From assembly GCF_000004075.3 (NCBI RefSeq), contig NC_026656.2, positions 13,640,001-13,704,000 of the forward strand: a stretch of DNA of 64,000 nucleotides, given 5' to 3'. The translations under genes and the position numbers were made by a program. The stretch's first letter is position 1, and every line of letters begins with the position of its first letter. The notes under the pieces are model-generated. The model was given only the letters and a program-made list of their open reading frames with translations, searched no databases and was not told the DNA's origin. Origin of the DNA: Cucumis sativus. Its lineage: Eukaryota; Streptophyta; Magnoliopsida; Cucurbitales; Cucurbitaceae. Positions 1-10,805 of the stretch are shown one piece after another.

Positions 1-330
1 CCAGAGACTGGAAGTAATTGTGCTCTTCGTCCATAGTAGTCATCCAACCAGCAAGGGAAAGACCACGACGCGCAGTGGAATAGGAAAAGAGCGTCGAGCA
101 CAGCCTTCGTGTCACCAGCAATCGTTTTTCCTTTATTGGTAGACCGAAAAAGGCTTTGTCAAGCAGGCAGGCATGATTGTCACTCGATCGACAGTTGAGA
201 AATCCAGCGCTGTTAGGGCCGGGAGAAGAAGATGGCCGTGAATCGCGATTTTGAGGAAGACGAAGAAGATAAGAGAAGGGGAGAGGACGAGAAAGTAGAG
301 AGAGAGCCGTTAGAGAAGAAGTAGGGAAGA
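1..330 (-). other. Possible 5' end of a reverse-strand gene, cut by the window edge
   Basis: On the minus strand this stretch is more GC-rich than its surroundings. It begins (330 to about 230) with a CT-rich tract like a plant 5' leader, and one frame stays open from about 300 to base 1. That frame ends in MTTMDEEHNYFQSL running off the window, but it has no upstream ATG. The first minus-strand ATG, near 175, opens only a short frame ending in a stop. It could be a 5' UTR plus first coding residues, an internal exon, or a decayed gene. I do not recognise the protein. Confidence is low because only the edge is visible. Confidence 0.25.
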
Positions 331-981
331 AATTCTTTTATTTAAAATTCAATTGCATTATTTATTTATTTATTTAATTTCTTTTATTTATTTATTTAAT
401 TTAAATAATATACATAAATTTGCAAATTGGAATATATAGTTATATTACTTATTATAGAATATAAAATGAAAATAGTGATTAGTAGTGATTAGAAGAAATG
501 TCTAAAATAAACAAAAATAATAAATATTCAAAAAAGATATTCTTTTTTTATTTAAATAATACGAAGGCTAGTACCCTTCGGGAAGTGATTGGTCTGTCAT
601 ATGCTATAAACGGGATTAAACTCCATTTCTCATACTTTCACTCATTGATTAACTCATTGTTAAGATTAGGTTAGGTATATTTCGATTTCACACTAAGCCA
701 AGAAATTCAAGAACGATAAACTTTAAAATTTGGGGATAGGGATCAACAAGTTATTGAAATTTTTTTCCTCGCCAAGTATAATTGCTTTATCAATGATTCG
801 GTGAATGTATCTATGTTCAGTTCGTGTGTGTACATGTATGAATCAAATTCATTTTGTTAGGATGGGGATCATCAATTTAATTAGGGATCGGTCTTATGAT
901 CAAACAATTCATTGCATTGATTAAATCCAATATAAAAAACCATTTTACCTATACTCAATAGATAAATCCAGTTCCTCAATG
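331..981. other. AT-rich spacer before the telomere-like array
   Basis: There is no coding signal. It opens with a TTTA-type simple repeat (about 348-405) and is otherwise unique-looking AT-rich sequence up to the first CCCTAAG unit. Confidence 0.5.
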
Positions 982-3900
982 AGCCCTAAGCCCTAAGCTA
1001 AGCCCTAAGCCCTAAAAGCCCTAAGCCTTAAGCCCTAAGCCCTAAAGCGCCTAAGCCCTAAGTCCTAAGCGCCCTAAGCGCTGTAAAAGCCCTAAAAGCC
1101 CAAAGCCCAAGCCCTAAAAGCACAAGCCCTAAACCCTAAAATCCCAAAAGCCCAAAGCACAAGCCCTAGAAGCCCAAACCCTAATTCCTAAAAGACCTAA
1201 AAGCCCTAAGCGCCCTAAGAGCCCAAAGCCCGAGCCCTAAAAGCCCAAGCCCTAAAATTCCAAGCCCTAAAAGCCCAAGCCCTAATCCCTAAGCACTAAG
1301 CCAAAGGCCCTAAGCCCCAAAAGCACCAAAAGCCCTAAGCCCTAAAAGCCCTAAAAGCCCTAAGTCCTCCTAAAAGCGTTAAGCCCTAAAAGCACTAAGC
1401 CATAAGCCTTAAAACCTAAAAGCCCTAAGAGCCCTAAAATCCCTAAAAGTCCTAAGCGCCCTAAACCCTAAATCCCTAAACCCTAAACACTAAAGCCATA
1501 AGCCCTAAAATCCATAAGCCCTAAAATCCCTAAGCCCTAAAACCCTAAGCCCTAAAACCCTAAGCCCAAGCCCTAAGCCATAAGCCCTAAGCGCCCTAAA
1601 AGCCCTAAACCCTAAAAGCTATAAGCCCTAAGCCCTAAGCGCCCTAAAAGCTCTAAGCCCTAAGCCCTAAACCCTAAAAGCCCTAAAAGTCCTAAAAGCC
1701 CTGAAAGGCCAAAGCCCAAGCCCTAAGCCCTAAAATCCCAAGCCCTAAGCCGTAAGTCAAAACCCCTAAGCCCTAAAAGCCCTAAAAGCCCTAAGCCCTA
1801 AGCCCTAAAAACCATAAACCCTAATAGCCCTAAGCCCTAAACGCCTTAAAAGCCATAAACGCCTTAAGCGCCCTAAAAGCCCTAAACGCCCTAAAAGCCC
1901 AAAGCCCAAGCCCTAAAAACCCAAGCCCTAAAAGCCCAAGCCCTAAAGGCCCGAGCCCTAAAAGCCCAAGCCCGAAAGGCCCGAGCCCTAAAAGCCCAAG
2001 CCCTAAGCCATAAGCCCTCAGCCCTAAGCCCAAAGACCTACAGCCCAAAGCCCTAGCCCTAAAAGCGCTAAGCCCTAAGCCATAATCCTTAAAAGCCCTA
2101 AGCCCTAAAACCTAAAAGCCCTAAGCGCCCTAAAATCGCTAAAAGCTCTAAAAGCCCTAACCGCCCTAAACCCTAAATCCGTAAACCCTAAACCCTAAAC
2201 CCTAAAGCCATAAGCCCTAAAAGCTCTAAGCAATAAAACCTAAAATCCCTAAGCGCCCTAAAAGCCCTAAAAGCCCAAAGCCCAAGCCCTAATAGCCTAA
2301 GCCCTAAGCCCTAAGCCTTAAAGCCCAAAGCCCAAGCCATAAAAGCCCAAGCCCTAAGCCATAAGCCCTAAGCGCCCTAAAAGCCCTAAAAGTCCTAAAA
2401 GCCCTAAACCCTAAAAGTTATAAGCCCTAAAAGCCCTAAGCCCTAAGCGCCCTAAAAGCCCTAAGCCCAAGCCCTAATAGCCCAAGCCCTAATAGTTCAA
2501 GCCCTAATAGCCCAAGCCCTAAGCCTTAAGCCCTAAAAGCCCTAAGCCCTAAGCCCTAAAACCTAAAAGCCCTAAGCGCCCTGAGCGCCGTAAAAGCCCT
2601 AAAAGTCCTAAAAGCCCTAAAAGCCCAAAGCCCAAGCACTAAAAGCCCAAGCCCTAAACCCTAAAATCCCTAAAACCAAAGCACAAGCCCTAAAAGCCCA
2701 AACCCTAAGCCATAAGCCATAAGCACTAATCCCTAAAAGCCCTAAGCTCCCTAAAAGCCCTAAGAGCCCTAAAAGTCCTGAGAACACAAAGCCTGAGCCC
2801 TAAAAGCCCAAGTCCTAATCCCTAAGCACTAAGCCAAAGGCCCTAAGCCCTAAAATTTCTAAAAGCCCTAAAAGCCCCAAAAGCCTAAATGCCTTAAAAG
2901 CCCTAAAAGCCCTAAAAGCCCTAAAATCCCTTAAAGTCCTAAAAGTCCCAAACCCTAAACTCTAAACCCTAAACCCTAAAGCCCAAAGCCCAAGCCCTAA
3001 AAGCCCAAGCCATAAAAGCCCAAGCCATAAAAGTCCAAGCCCTCAGCCCTAAGCGCCTTAAAAGCCCTAAAAGCCCAAGCCCTAAAAGCCTTAAGCCCTA
3101 AGCCCTAAAGCCCAAAGCCCAAGCCCTAAAAGCCCAAGCCATAAAAGCCCAAGCCCTAAAAGCCCTAAAAGCCGTAAAACCGTAATAGCCCTAAGCCCTA
3201 AAAGCCCTAAAAGCCCGAAAAGCCCGAAAAGCCCTAAGCCCTAAGCGGTAAGCCCTAAAAGCCCTAAGCGGTAAGCCCTAAGCCCTAAACCCTAAATCCT
3301 AAGCCCTAAGCCCAAAGCCCTAAAAGTCCTAAGCCCTAAAAGCCCTAACCAATAAGCCCTAAGCCCTAAGCACAAAAAGCCCTAGGCCCTAAGCCCTAAG
3401 CCCTATAAGCCCTAAGCCCTAAAAGCCCTAAGCCTTAAGCCCTAAGCCCTAAAAGCCCTAATCCCTAATTCCTAAGCGCTAAGTCCTAAAAGTCATAAGC
3501 CCTAAACGCCCTAAGCCCTATAACCTAAAATCCCTAAGCGCCCTAAAAGCCCTAAAAGTCGTCAAAGCCCAAGCCCTAAAAGCCCTAAGCCCATGCCCTA
3601 AAAGCCCTAAGCCCTAAAAGCCCTAAGCCCTAAAAGCCTTAAAAGCCCTAAAAGTCTTAAGCCCTAAAAGCCCTAAGTCGTATGCTCTAAATGGTAAGTC
3701 TTAAGCCCTAAGACCTAAACGGTACACTCTAAGCAGTAAGCCCTAAAAGCCCTCAGCCCTAAAACCTAAAAGCCCTAAAAGCCCAAAGCCCAAAGTCCTA
3801 AGCCCTAAGCTCTAAAAGCCCTAAGCCCTAAGTGGTAAACTCTAAACGGTAAGCCCTAAGCCCTAAAACCTAAAAGCCCTAAGGGCCCTAAAAGCCCTAA

Positions 3901-5280
3901 GAGCCCAAAGCCCAAGCCCTAAAAGCCCTAGTCCTAAGCCCTAAGCCAAAGGCTCTAAGCCCTAAAAGCCCTAAATGACCTAAAAGTCCTAAGCCTTAAA
4001 AGCTATAAGCTCTAAAAGCCAAACTCTAAGCACCCTAAAAGCCCTAAACGCCTTAATAGCCCTAAGCCCAAGCCCTAAAAGCCCAGGCCCTAAGCCCTAA
4101 GCCCTAAAAGCACAAAGCCCAAAGTCCAAGCCCTAAGCCCTAAGCCCTAAGCCCTAAAAGCCCTAAAAGCCCCAAAAGCCCTAAATGCCCTAAAACCCCT
4201 AAAAGCCTTTAAAGTCCTAAAAGCCCTAAGCCCTAAAGCCCAAAGCCCAAGCCCTAAAAGCCCAAACCATAAAAGCCCGAGCCCTAAACCCTAAGCGCCC
4301 AAAAAGCCCTAAAAGCCCTAAAAGCCCTAAGAGCCCTAAATGCCCTAAATGCCCTAAAAGCTCTAAGCCCTAAGCGGTAAGCCCTAAAAGTCCTAAGCCC
4401 CAAAACCTAAAAGCCCTAAGCGCCTTAAAAGCCCAAGCCCTAAGCCCTAAAAGCCCTAAACCTAATCCCAAAGCCCTAAAAGCCCTAAGACCTAAGCCCA
4501 AGCCCTAACCAATAAGCCCTAAGCCCTAAAAGCCCTAAGCCCTAAAAGCCCTAAGCCCTAATCCCTAAGCGCTAAGCCCTAAAAGCCATGAGCCCTAAAT
4601 GCCCTAAGCCCTAAAACCTAAAAGCCCTAAGCGCCCTAAAAGCCCTAAAACTCGTAAAAGCCCAAAGCCCACGCCCTAAAAGCCCTAAACCCCTAAACCC
4701 TAAACCACTAAACCCTAAACCCTAAACCCATAAGCCCTAAACCCTAAAACCTAAAAGCCCTAAGCACCTTAAAAGCTCAAACCTTATGCCCTAAAATCCC
4801 TAAGCCCTACGCCCAAAAAGCCCTAAGCACTAAGCCCTAAGCGGTAAGCCCTAAAAGCCCTAAGCCCTAAAACCTAAAAGCCCTAGGCTCCTTAAAAGCC
4901 CAAAGCCCTAGCCCTAAGCCCTAAAAGCCCTAAGCCCAAAGCCCTAAAAGCCCTAAGCCCTAAGCCCCAAGCCCTAACCAATAAGCTCTAAGCCCAAAAA
5001 GCCATAGGCCCTATGCCCTAAGCATTAAGCCCTAAAATCCCTAAGCCCTAAGCCCTAAGCCCTAATCCCTAAACGCTAAGCCCTAAAAGCTATAAGCCCT
5101 AAAACCTAAAAGCCCAAAGCCCACGCCCTAAAAGCCCTAAGCCCTAAAAGTCATAAGCCCTAAGCACCCTAAAAGCTCTAAACGCCTTAAACACCCTAGG
5201 CGCACTAAAAGCCCAAAGCCCAAGCCCTAAAAGCCCTAGGCCTAAAAGCTCAAGCCCGAAGCCCTAAGCCCTAAAAGCTT
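982..5280. repeat. Degenerate interstitial telomere-like repeat array (CCCTAAG / CCCTAAAAG)
   Basis: About 4.3 kb made almost entirely of variants of the plant telomere unit CCCTAAA on the plus strand. The commonest units are CCCTAAG and CCCTAAAAG joined by C, with true CCCTAAACCCTAAA runs only here and there (for example near 1460, 2170 and 4690). Units differ by single bases (ATAAGC, GTAAGC, AGTCCTAA, CGCCCTAA). Rare longer markers recur, such as AACCAATAAGCCCTAAG and AAGCCAAAGG, showing that larger blocks were duplicated inside the array. It lies between non-telomeric sequence on both sides, so in this assembly it is interstitial. It could be an old telomere fusion or insertion, or a telomere-derived subtelomeric satellite. 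Confidence 0.9.
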
Positions 5281-5474
5281 AAAAAGGAACCAGCAACTCT
5301 GTCACGGCTGATTTTGGTGTGAAAGAGGGCAGTGTTGGCATCAGTAGTGACAATGGTAGCGGTGGCGCCGAGCTTGGCGAAGAGCATGGCCACATCGACC
5401 ATGGGTAACAAGTGGCCATGGCTCACAAATGGAAGGAAAATGATATCAAGTTCATCATCACTTTTTAGGGACAT
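5271..5474 (-). pseudogene. UDP-glycosyltransferase N-terminal fragment truncated by the telomere-like array
   Basis: The minus-strand frame starts at ATG 5474 and encodes 67 residues. Residues about 10-45 match the N terminus of plant family-1 UDP-glycosyltransferases (UGT73-like): LPFVSHGHLLPMVDVAMLFA followed by ATIVTTDANTALF. The GH of SHGH is where the family's catalytic histidine sits. Such proteins are normally about 480 residues and carry a C-terminal PSPG sugar-donor box. Here homology stops after about 60 residues at 5281, and the stop codon at 5271 comes from repeat sequence. The rest of the gene is absent downstream, where the 4.3-kb array begins. It cannot encode an active enzyme. 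Family assignment is firm; the exact subfamily is inferred. Confidence 0.8.
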
Positions 5475-6380
5475 CGTGAAGAAGAAGAAAAAATCAATAG
5501 AATTGATGGATTCTTTGAAGAACTAATTAGCTTTGTTAAATTTGGAAATATATATAATAGTCATTTTATAGATTAATTAAAATATGATGAAAAAGTTTTG
5601 TCACAGCACAACATATGTTTACGTAGGACATAACGATAAAAGATATTGCAAAAACCAAAAGATTCTCAACTTACAAGAAAACTCAATACATATTATTATT
5701 AAAGTAGATAATTATACAGAAATAAATTGATTTATTTTAATATACCATTGGTAAACATTATAGTTAGTCGTGTCCTTTAGTCATTTGGTAAGTGCCCCAT
5801 TGTACTCATTTGTAGAACACATATTAAAATACGGGGGTAAAAGGTTAAACCAACTTCGATGACAAAGATGAATTTTGACCACCACTGTGACCAATTTCGA
5901 CGATCACTTTGACAACCAATTTTGGCAATGACTATGTATGATTACTAGCTCTGACAATTAAACTCCAATAGTCAAATCGACAATCACCTCCGACGACTTA
6001 CGGTTTCAACTCCGGTAGCCAACTACAATGACCACTATGGTGGCTCACTCCAACAAAAATCACCTCCTACTGCCAATTTCGACCACAACCCCTCCATTGG
6101 CTAGCTCCAATGACTTCCTTTAGTAACCGAGTTCAATGATCACCTCCATGATCAAATTTTCTTGAGATGATTGTGAACCTGTGATTATCTGGCTGATTGA
6201 ATATATTTTGAATAGGGATGATATTCCCTTGTCTTGTTTTTCTTTTCTTCATCCTTCCATTTATGTTAAATGGTTTGCGGTGTAGCCTTATGATTTAGCT
6301 TGTGACCAACTATATTGAATTCATCTTGCACTTTAATTTTGAGGTTAGATCGTTTTAGTTGGTTATTTTTTAAAACTTAA
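5475..6380. other. Former UGT 5' region and a degenerate GACCA-type repeat, no gene seen
   Basis: The first part should be the old 5' flank of the glycosyltransferase fragment and is AT-rich. From about 5850 to 6170 the sequence changes to a CA/GA-rich degenerate tandem pattern with a period near 12 bases, built on variants of CTCCGATGACCA. No convincing ORF is present. Confidence 0.45.
5850..6170. repeat. Degenerate ~12-bp tandem repeat (CTCCGATGACCA-like)
   Basis: Successive short blocks such as CAACTTCGATGAC, CCAATTTCGACGATCAC, CACCTCCGACGAC, CAACTCCGGTAGCC and CTCCAATGACTTCC follow each other with spacing in multiples of about 12 bases. The pattern is too diverged to give a clean consensus by eye. 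It looks like an old minisatellite or the remnant of a low-complexity coding segment. Confidence 0.5.
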
Positions 6381-7853
6381 GGGGCCGTTTGGGGGAAGGG
6401 TTATCACTATTGAGTTAGGGTTATGGTAACCCAACCCTTGTTTGGGGGAAGGGTTATCATAACCCTTATCATAACCCATCTTCCCTCTCTCTCTTCCTTC
6501 TCAATCCCTCTTCAACCCTCCATAATCTTACTTTTTCAATTCTCTATAATCCTACATTTTCAATTTCCATACGTTTACCATTTCATTTTTTTTAAAAAAA
6601 ATTACTAATTTATTTATCGAATGCCATTTGTTTTTTAATTAATTTAATAATCTTAAAAGAATTTTGTTTTTAATTTATTTTATTTACAAAATAAATTTTA
6701 AATAAATATTAATTGTGATTAGTTTATGCGTATTTACTTTAATTTTTTTATTATTTTATGTCTTTTATTTGTTTTTTACCTTTTCAAATATTTTATTTTA
6801 AAACTAATCTATATATATCTAAACTATTTCGGATAAATTTGAGTTAAATAAATTTCTAAAATATGAATTTTATTAAACTTATAGAAAAATCAAAAAAGAC
6901 GATTTAAACCTAAAAAATGTATAACAAATATTTTTTTTGGAAGTATTTAAACTTTAAATGTTTAAGAATTTTCTTTTTTAAAAAATCAATTTAATGGTGA
7001 GATTTGATTTAAGATTTATTTGAATTAAATTTTGAATCTAATTTTTTACCAAATTATGCTATATTTTTGCAAAATGTACTTTTTTTTTTCTCTTTCTTCT
7101 TCGTTATTTTTATATCTTTCATTGATTTATTATAATTTTTTTATCATTTTTGTTGCTCCTTTAATTTAAAAAGGAGAAAAAAAAAACGTAATATTGAGAT
7201 AAGAAGAAAACTGAGAATGTTTTATCCTTAAAGAAAAAATAGTAATTTATTCAATCGAAACGATTACTTAAAAAAAATTCATATTGTATTTAAATAAATT
7301 AAGAAAAATTGTGTTACAAAAACTAGAACAATTTGGTAAATTAAATATACAAAATTTGTGTATTGGAATTAGAATATGAATTTTTTAAAAAAATTAATAA
7401 TTTATTTGCACGTAACAATTACGTCAAAAAAATATGTGTATTGGATTTAGAATACAAATTTCTTTAAAAAATCAATAAATTATTTGCACATGACGACAAC
7501 GTATAAAATGTTGAAAATAGACGTCACATTTAAAAAAATTATTGAAAATTGTTTTACGAAAATAGAATAATTTAGTAAATTAAATACACAAAATTTTGGT
7601 TGGATTTAAAATATGAATTTTAAGAAAAATGTGTAAAAAATAAATTTCATAATGCTACGTACATAACCCTTCCCTCAAACACATCTTATCAGAAAACTAT
7701 CACATAACACTTCTCACAAACACATCTTATCATAACACTATCATACTTTAGTCACATAACCCTTCCCTTAAACAACTTTTATCATAAAACTAGTTTTATC
7801 ATAACACTAGTTTTATCATAACTCTAACCCTAACCCTTCCCCCAAACGGCCCC
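6381..7853. mobile_element. Non-autonomous PIF/Harbinger-type DNA transposon (1,473 bp)
   Basis: The left end starts GGGGCCGTTTGGGGGAAGGG and continues TTA. The right end is its reverse complement, finishing CCCAAACGGCCCC at 7853, giving an inverted repeat of at least 23 bp. TAA flanks both ends (6378-6380 and 7854-7856), the 3-bp TWA target duplication typical of PIF/Harbinger (Tourist) elements, whose ends commonly begin GGGNCCGTTTGG. Sub-terminal regions carry several copies of TTATCATAAC-like motifs on both sides. The interior is very AT-rich and has no transposase ORF, so the element must have been moved by an enzyme supplied elsewhere. A partial internal tandem duplication lies around 7368-7510. 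Confidence 0.88.
7368..7510. repeat. Diverged tandem duplication (~75-80 bp unit) inside the Harbinger-type element
   Basis: Two consecutive segments share the order GGATTTAGAATA, an AAATTT-rich stretch, AATAATTTATTTGCAC, then an ACAA-rich tail. A third, shorter relative begins near 7610. The copies are imperfect. This is interior filler of the non-autonomous transposon. Confidence 0.5.
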
Positions 7854-9068
7854 TAAGAGATTAGAAAAGACATGCAAGGGTAACATGAGGATCATTTCGA
7901 GTTGGTACAAAATCATGTTCATTAGAAGACGGGAGAGAGAGCAACAATAGTGCATCTTTTGTGTAGTTGGTAAATTTTCTTTAGTTTTATCTATTTTTAA
8001 TGTTCATAAGAACACTAAAATAATGAGATCAAAGAAGGCATGGTTCTCCTCAACTAAACAAGATTGAAGAACATAATATCCGACTTAACACGACAACACC
8101 CCAACATTGGACTATAAGAAAGAAAGCAATAGGACCTCTACCTTTCCTAGTCCCCAATTGTTGGATTGAGGAAAAAAAGAAATGAAAACGAAAAACAATA
8201 TTCAATATCGAAGTGAAAAGACCCATCTTGCACTAATCTTAGATTCTTAGCAAAGTGGAAAGATCATACTCTACCTGTTTACACTAAATGTCTTCCCTAA
8301 TATTTATGGACCCGGCAATGATGTCAATAAGTCTCACTGTATTGTAAGAAGTGTAAAGAGTGTGTTGAGATGACACAAAATTAGCGCCGTACTACCATAA
8401 CATAGGAATTTTTCCTGCAAAGTGATATGATGAACTTCCAACCAATAATATGCAAATGAAAAACAAAGTTAAAGTAGTTTTGGGTGGCATAAACCAAATG
8501 GAAATCAAGATTTGTAAAGTAGAGTAATGGAAACAAGATTCACCACAAACAAGCAAGCAAGATTTTTCAACCAATGAGTTGAAGCTTTCACAACGTATAC
8601 ACTCAACATTCAACTCCATCTGAAGTTCCCCAGAACTACTTCCACAAATTGAGACAAAAGAACACAAATAAACAACAAAATCATTAAGAAACCACTACCT
8701 GAAAATGAGGAAAGCGATCACGAGAACAAGAGATAGAGATCACGGTGAAAAGAGCTGTTTGAAATGACTTTGGCAGTGAAAAAAGTGAATTTAAGTTTAA
8801 CATTGTCAAAATTACAACCGAACATACCTTTTAGTGGTTTAGCCAAAAGGGAAGGCCTTGTTGGTTCCTATTGGACCATTCTTTTTTGTAGATAATCCAC
8901 ATGGTGTCCCAAGTAAAAGAAGATAACCTTTGCAAATTCTTGGGTGTTTTATGCATAAATATCCATGCAAGATTATACATATTCAATGATTGTTTCATCG
9001 AAAACATATTTCTCCTAGCTCTACATATCCATGTTGCTAAGCATGACTATCCCGAATCCTGACCTATG
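7854..9068. other. Intergenic, downstream of the 57-residue gene
   Basis: Moderately AT-rich, with no coding region I can support. A 91-codon reverse frame at 8392-8667 shows no recognisable motif, no splice context and no family resemblance. The last few hundred bases before 9069 probably include the 3' UTR of the small gene. Confidence 0.45.
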
Positions 9069-9878
9069 CTAAGTTGAGCTGGTAGTACTAGTACCTGTCT
9101 CCTTTGCGGCCGCCTCTTCTTCCAGCTTCTTTTTCCAGTATTCATCAAGAGGTGGCCCAAATATTGCTTTCCCAGAAACAACACCGATGCTGCAAGCAAC
9201 AAATATATTACAGTCTAATCAACTTGTCAAGTAATTTTCCATTCTGAATCAATGGTTTTACTTTCGGCCCAAAACTCATCAAGAGCTTAAAAACACTGTG
9301 CAAAACTTCCAAGAATGAATTGTTGAAACACAGAGCTTATCACCAAAATGGAAAACAATATTAATTCATAAACAACTAATGCTACAACCTATAGAAAGTC
9401 GAATATGAACAGAACCCCTTTCTGTAAAAACTTCACAAATATAAAATTTCGTTGTTTTCCAGCCTTCATAAACATCTTGCATTAACAAAACTTGAGACAC
9501 TGTAAGTAAATTAGAAATCTTCCCTAACTAAACCCAAGAACTTCAAACCTTTCAACATTCTTCAGTTTTTGCACACATTATTGTTATATTCAATAACGAA
9601 ATTCTTATTACAATAGACAGAGAAGCAAACTGAACCCATCCAAAATGGAGAAACAAGAATTGAGAGGGAAGATAACAAAATTATTGAATCAAATTTCAAA
9701 TTCAATCAATCAATGATAGGTAGATAGCAATTCGAACGTCAAAATCAATAGATCAAATCTCTAAATTGATTGATTAATTGATAAAGGGTAAAAGGAAGGG
9801 ATGTAAAATTGCGAAGAACACTTACATGACCGCACCCATTACCATGGGAAACGAGAGGAACCTGCTTCGACCCAACAT
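9069..9878 (-). CDS. Two-exon gene for a 57-residue, single-membrane-span protein
   Basis: Exon 1 is 9826-9878 and exon 2 is 9069-9189. The intron has a GTAAG donor and a TGCAG acceptor. The spliced frame gives 57 residues starting MLGRSRFLSFPMVMG and ending TSTTSST. Residues about 8-28 are hydrophobic (FPMVMGAVIIGVVSGKAIFG), followed by GPPLDEYWKKKLEEE and an alanine/lysine-rich tail. A short basic start, one membrane span and a charged helix resemble small plant mitochondrial inner-membrane proteins, but I cannot name a family and the location is inference. Each exon is too short to stand out alone. The precise phase match (53 + 121 nt = 58 codons) and unbroken protein logic make the gene likely. 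It is transcribed away from the PRXL2 gene. Confidence 0.72.
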
Positions 9879-10805
9879 TCTGAATAACAAAAGCTAGTAA
9901 TTGGAAATCTCTTTAGCTTGATCGCTCGCTGCTTCTTAAGGATTGAGGGTCCGTCACAAAGGAGGGTTCTGCCGATAACACATATGGATCTATGATGATT
10001 GGACTTATGCCCATGATTTATTAGGTCACGTTACTCAACCGTAATGAAAACTAGTATCATAGAAATGAGATGAATTACAAAGATTGGATTCAACTATAAA
10101 CCTACACATTTTACCATTATTACCATCGATTTTTTGTAATTTTTAACTAAAATCGGATTGAATATTTTTCATCTTAATTATAATACAACACTGATTACAA
10201 ATTTTGAAACCATATCACACATCTGATTATGAAAAGTAAGTAAACAACCCGAAAAGTAATCAATTGACGCTCATTTTTTACCTTAGGATCGATGGTAGTC
10301 AAGGTAAATAAAGTAATATTTAAATTTTGATGAAAAACACGTGTATATATATATATTTTTTTTTTAATCCTTGTTTAGAGATGAAATCAGGGTGCTACCA
10401 CATGATTTCTAATAAAAATAATAAATTTTACTAAACTCGACTAAGACATAAGGTCTCCAGAGTTAACTTGTGTGTTATTTATTTATCATACTTAAAAATA
10501 GTGCAATTTTTGGGCTCATGAGGTCATCTTTGAGTACTCATTAGTCAGTCACAATGTCTGATATGATATTTTTGTTTTGGTATGAAATCAGTAAACAAAG
10601 AAAAATATAAGACGTAAACAAGTAGATAAAGGGATTTAGATGAAGGAGAGAGAGATTAGATTCATTTTATTAAAGAGAAAATATGTAGATTCAAATTCTT
10701 AAGTAACATAAATACCAACACTTATGTTGAAATGATATGAGATTTTTGTGGTGAGTGTTGGATTGTTTTGTTGCTAAGCCAATTGGTAAATAGACTCAAG
10801 AAAGG
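9879..10805. other. Intergenic region between divergent genes
   Basis: It separates the minus-strand 57-residue gene from the plus-strand PRXL2-like gene. It is AT-rich with a short TATATA/poly-T tract at about 10345-10372. No ORF or RNA gene was seen. It must contain both promoters. Confidence 0.4.

Noticed and set aside
1830..2048. 72-codon reverse frame rich in Leu-Gly repeats
   Set aside because: It is a direct translation of the CCCTAAAAGC-type array, with no gene context.
982..5280. CRISPR-like or true chromosome-end telomere reading of the repeats
   Set aside because: Units are 7-10 bases with no spacers, so it is not CRISPR. Non-telomeric sequence flanks both sides, so it is not a chromosome end in this assembly.
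5332..5526. Plus-strand 64-codon frame
   Set aside because: It is the antisense shadow of the UGT fragment, which has clear family motifs on the other strand.
6423..6608. 61-codon frame in the Harbinger-type element
   Set aside because: Low-complexity translation of the sub-terminal repeats; no transposase motif.
8392..8667. 91-codon reverse frame
   Set aside because: No recognisable motif, no codon or splice support, and it lies downstream of another gene on the same strand. Left as spacer.
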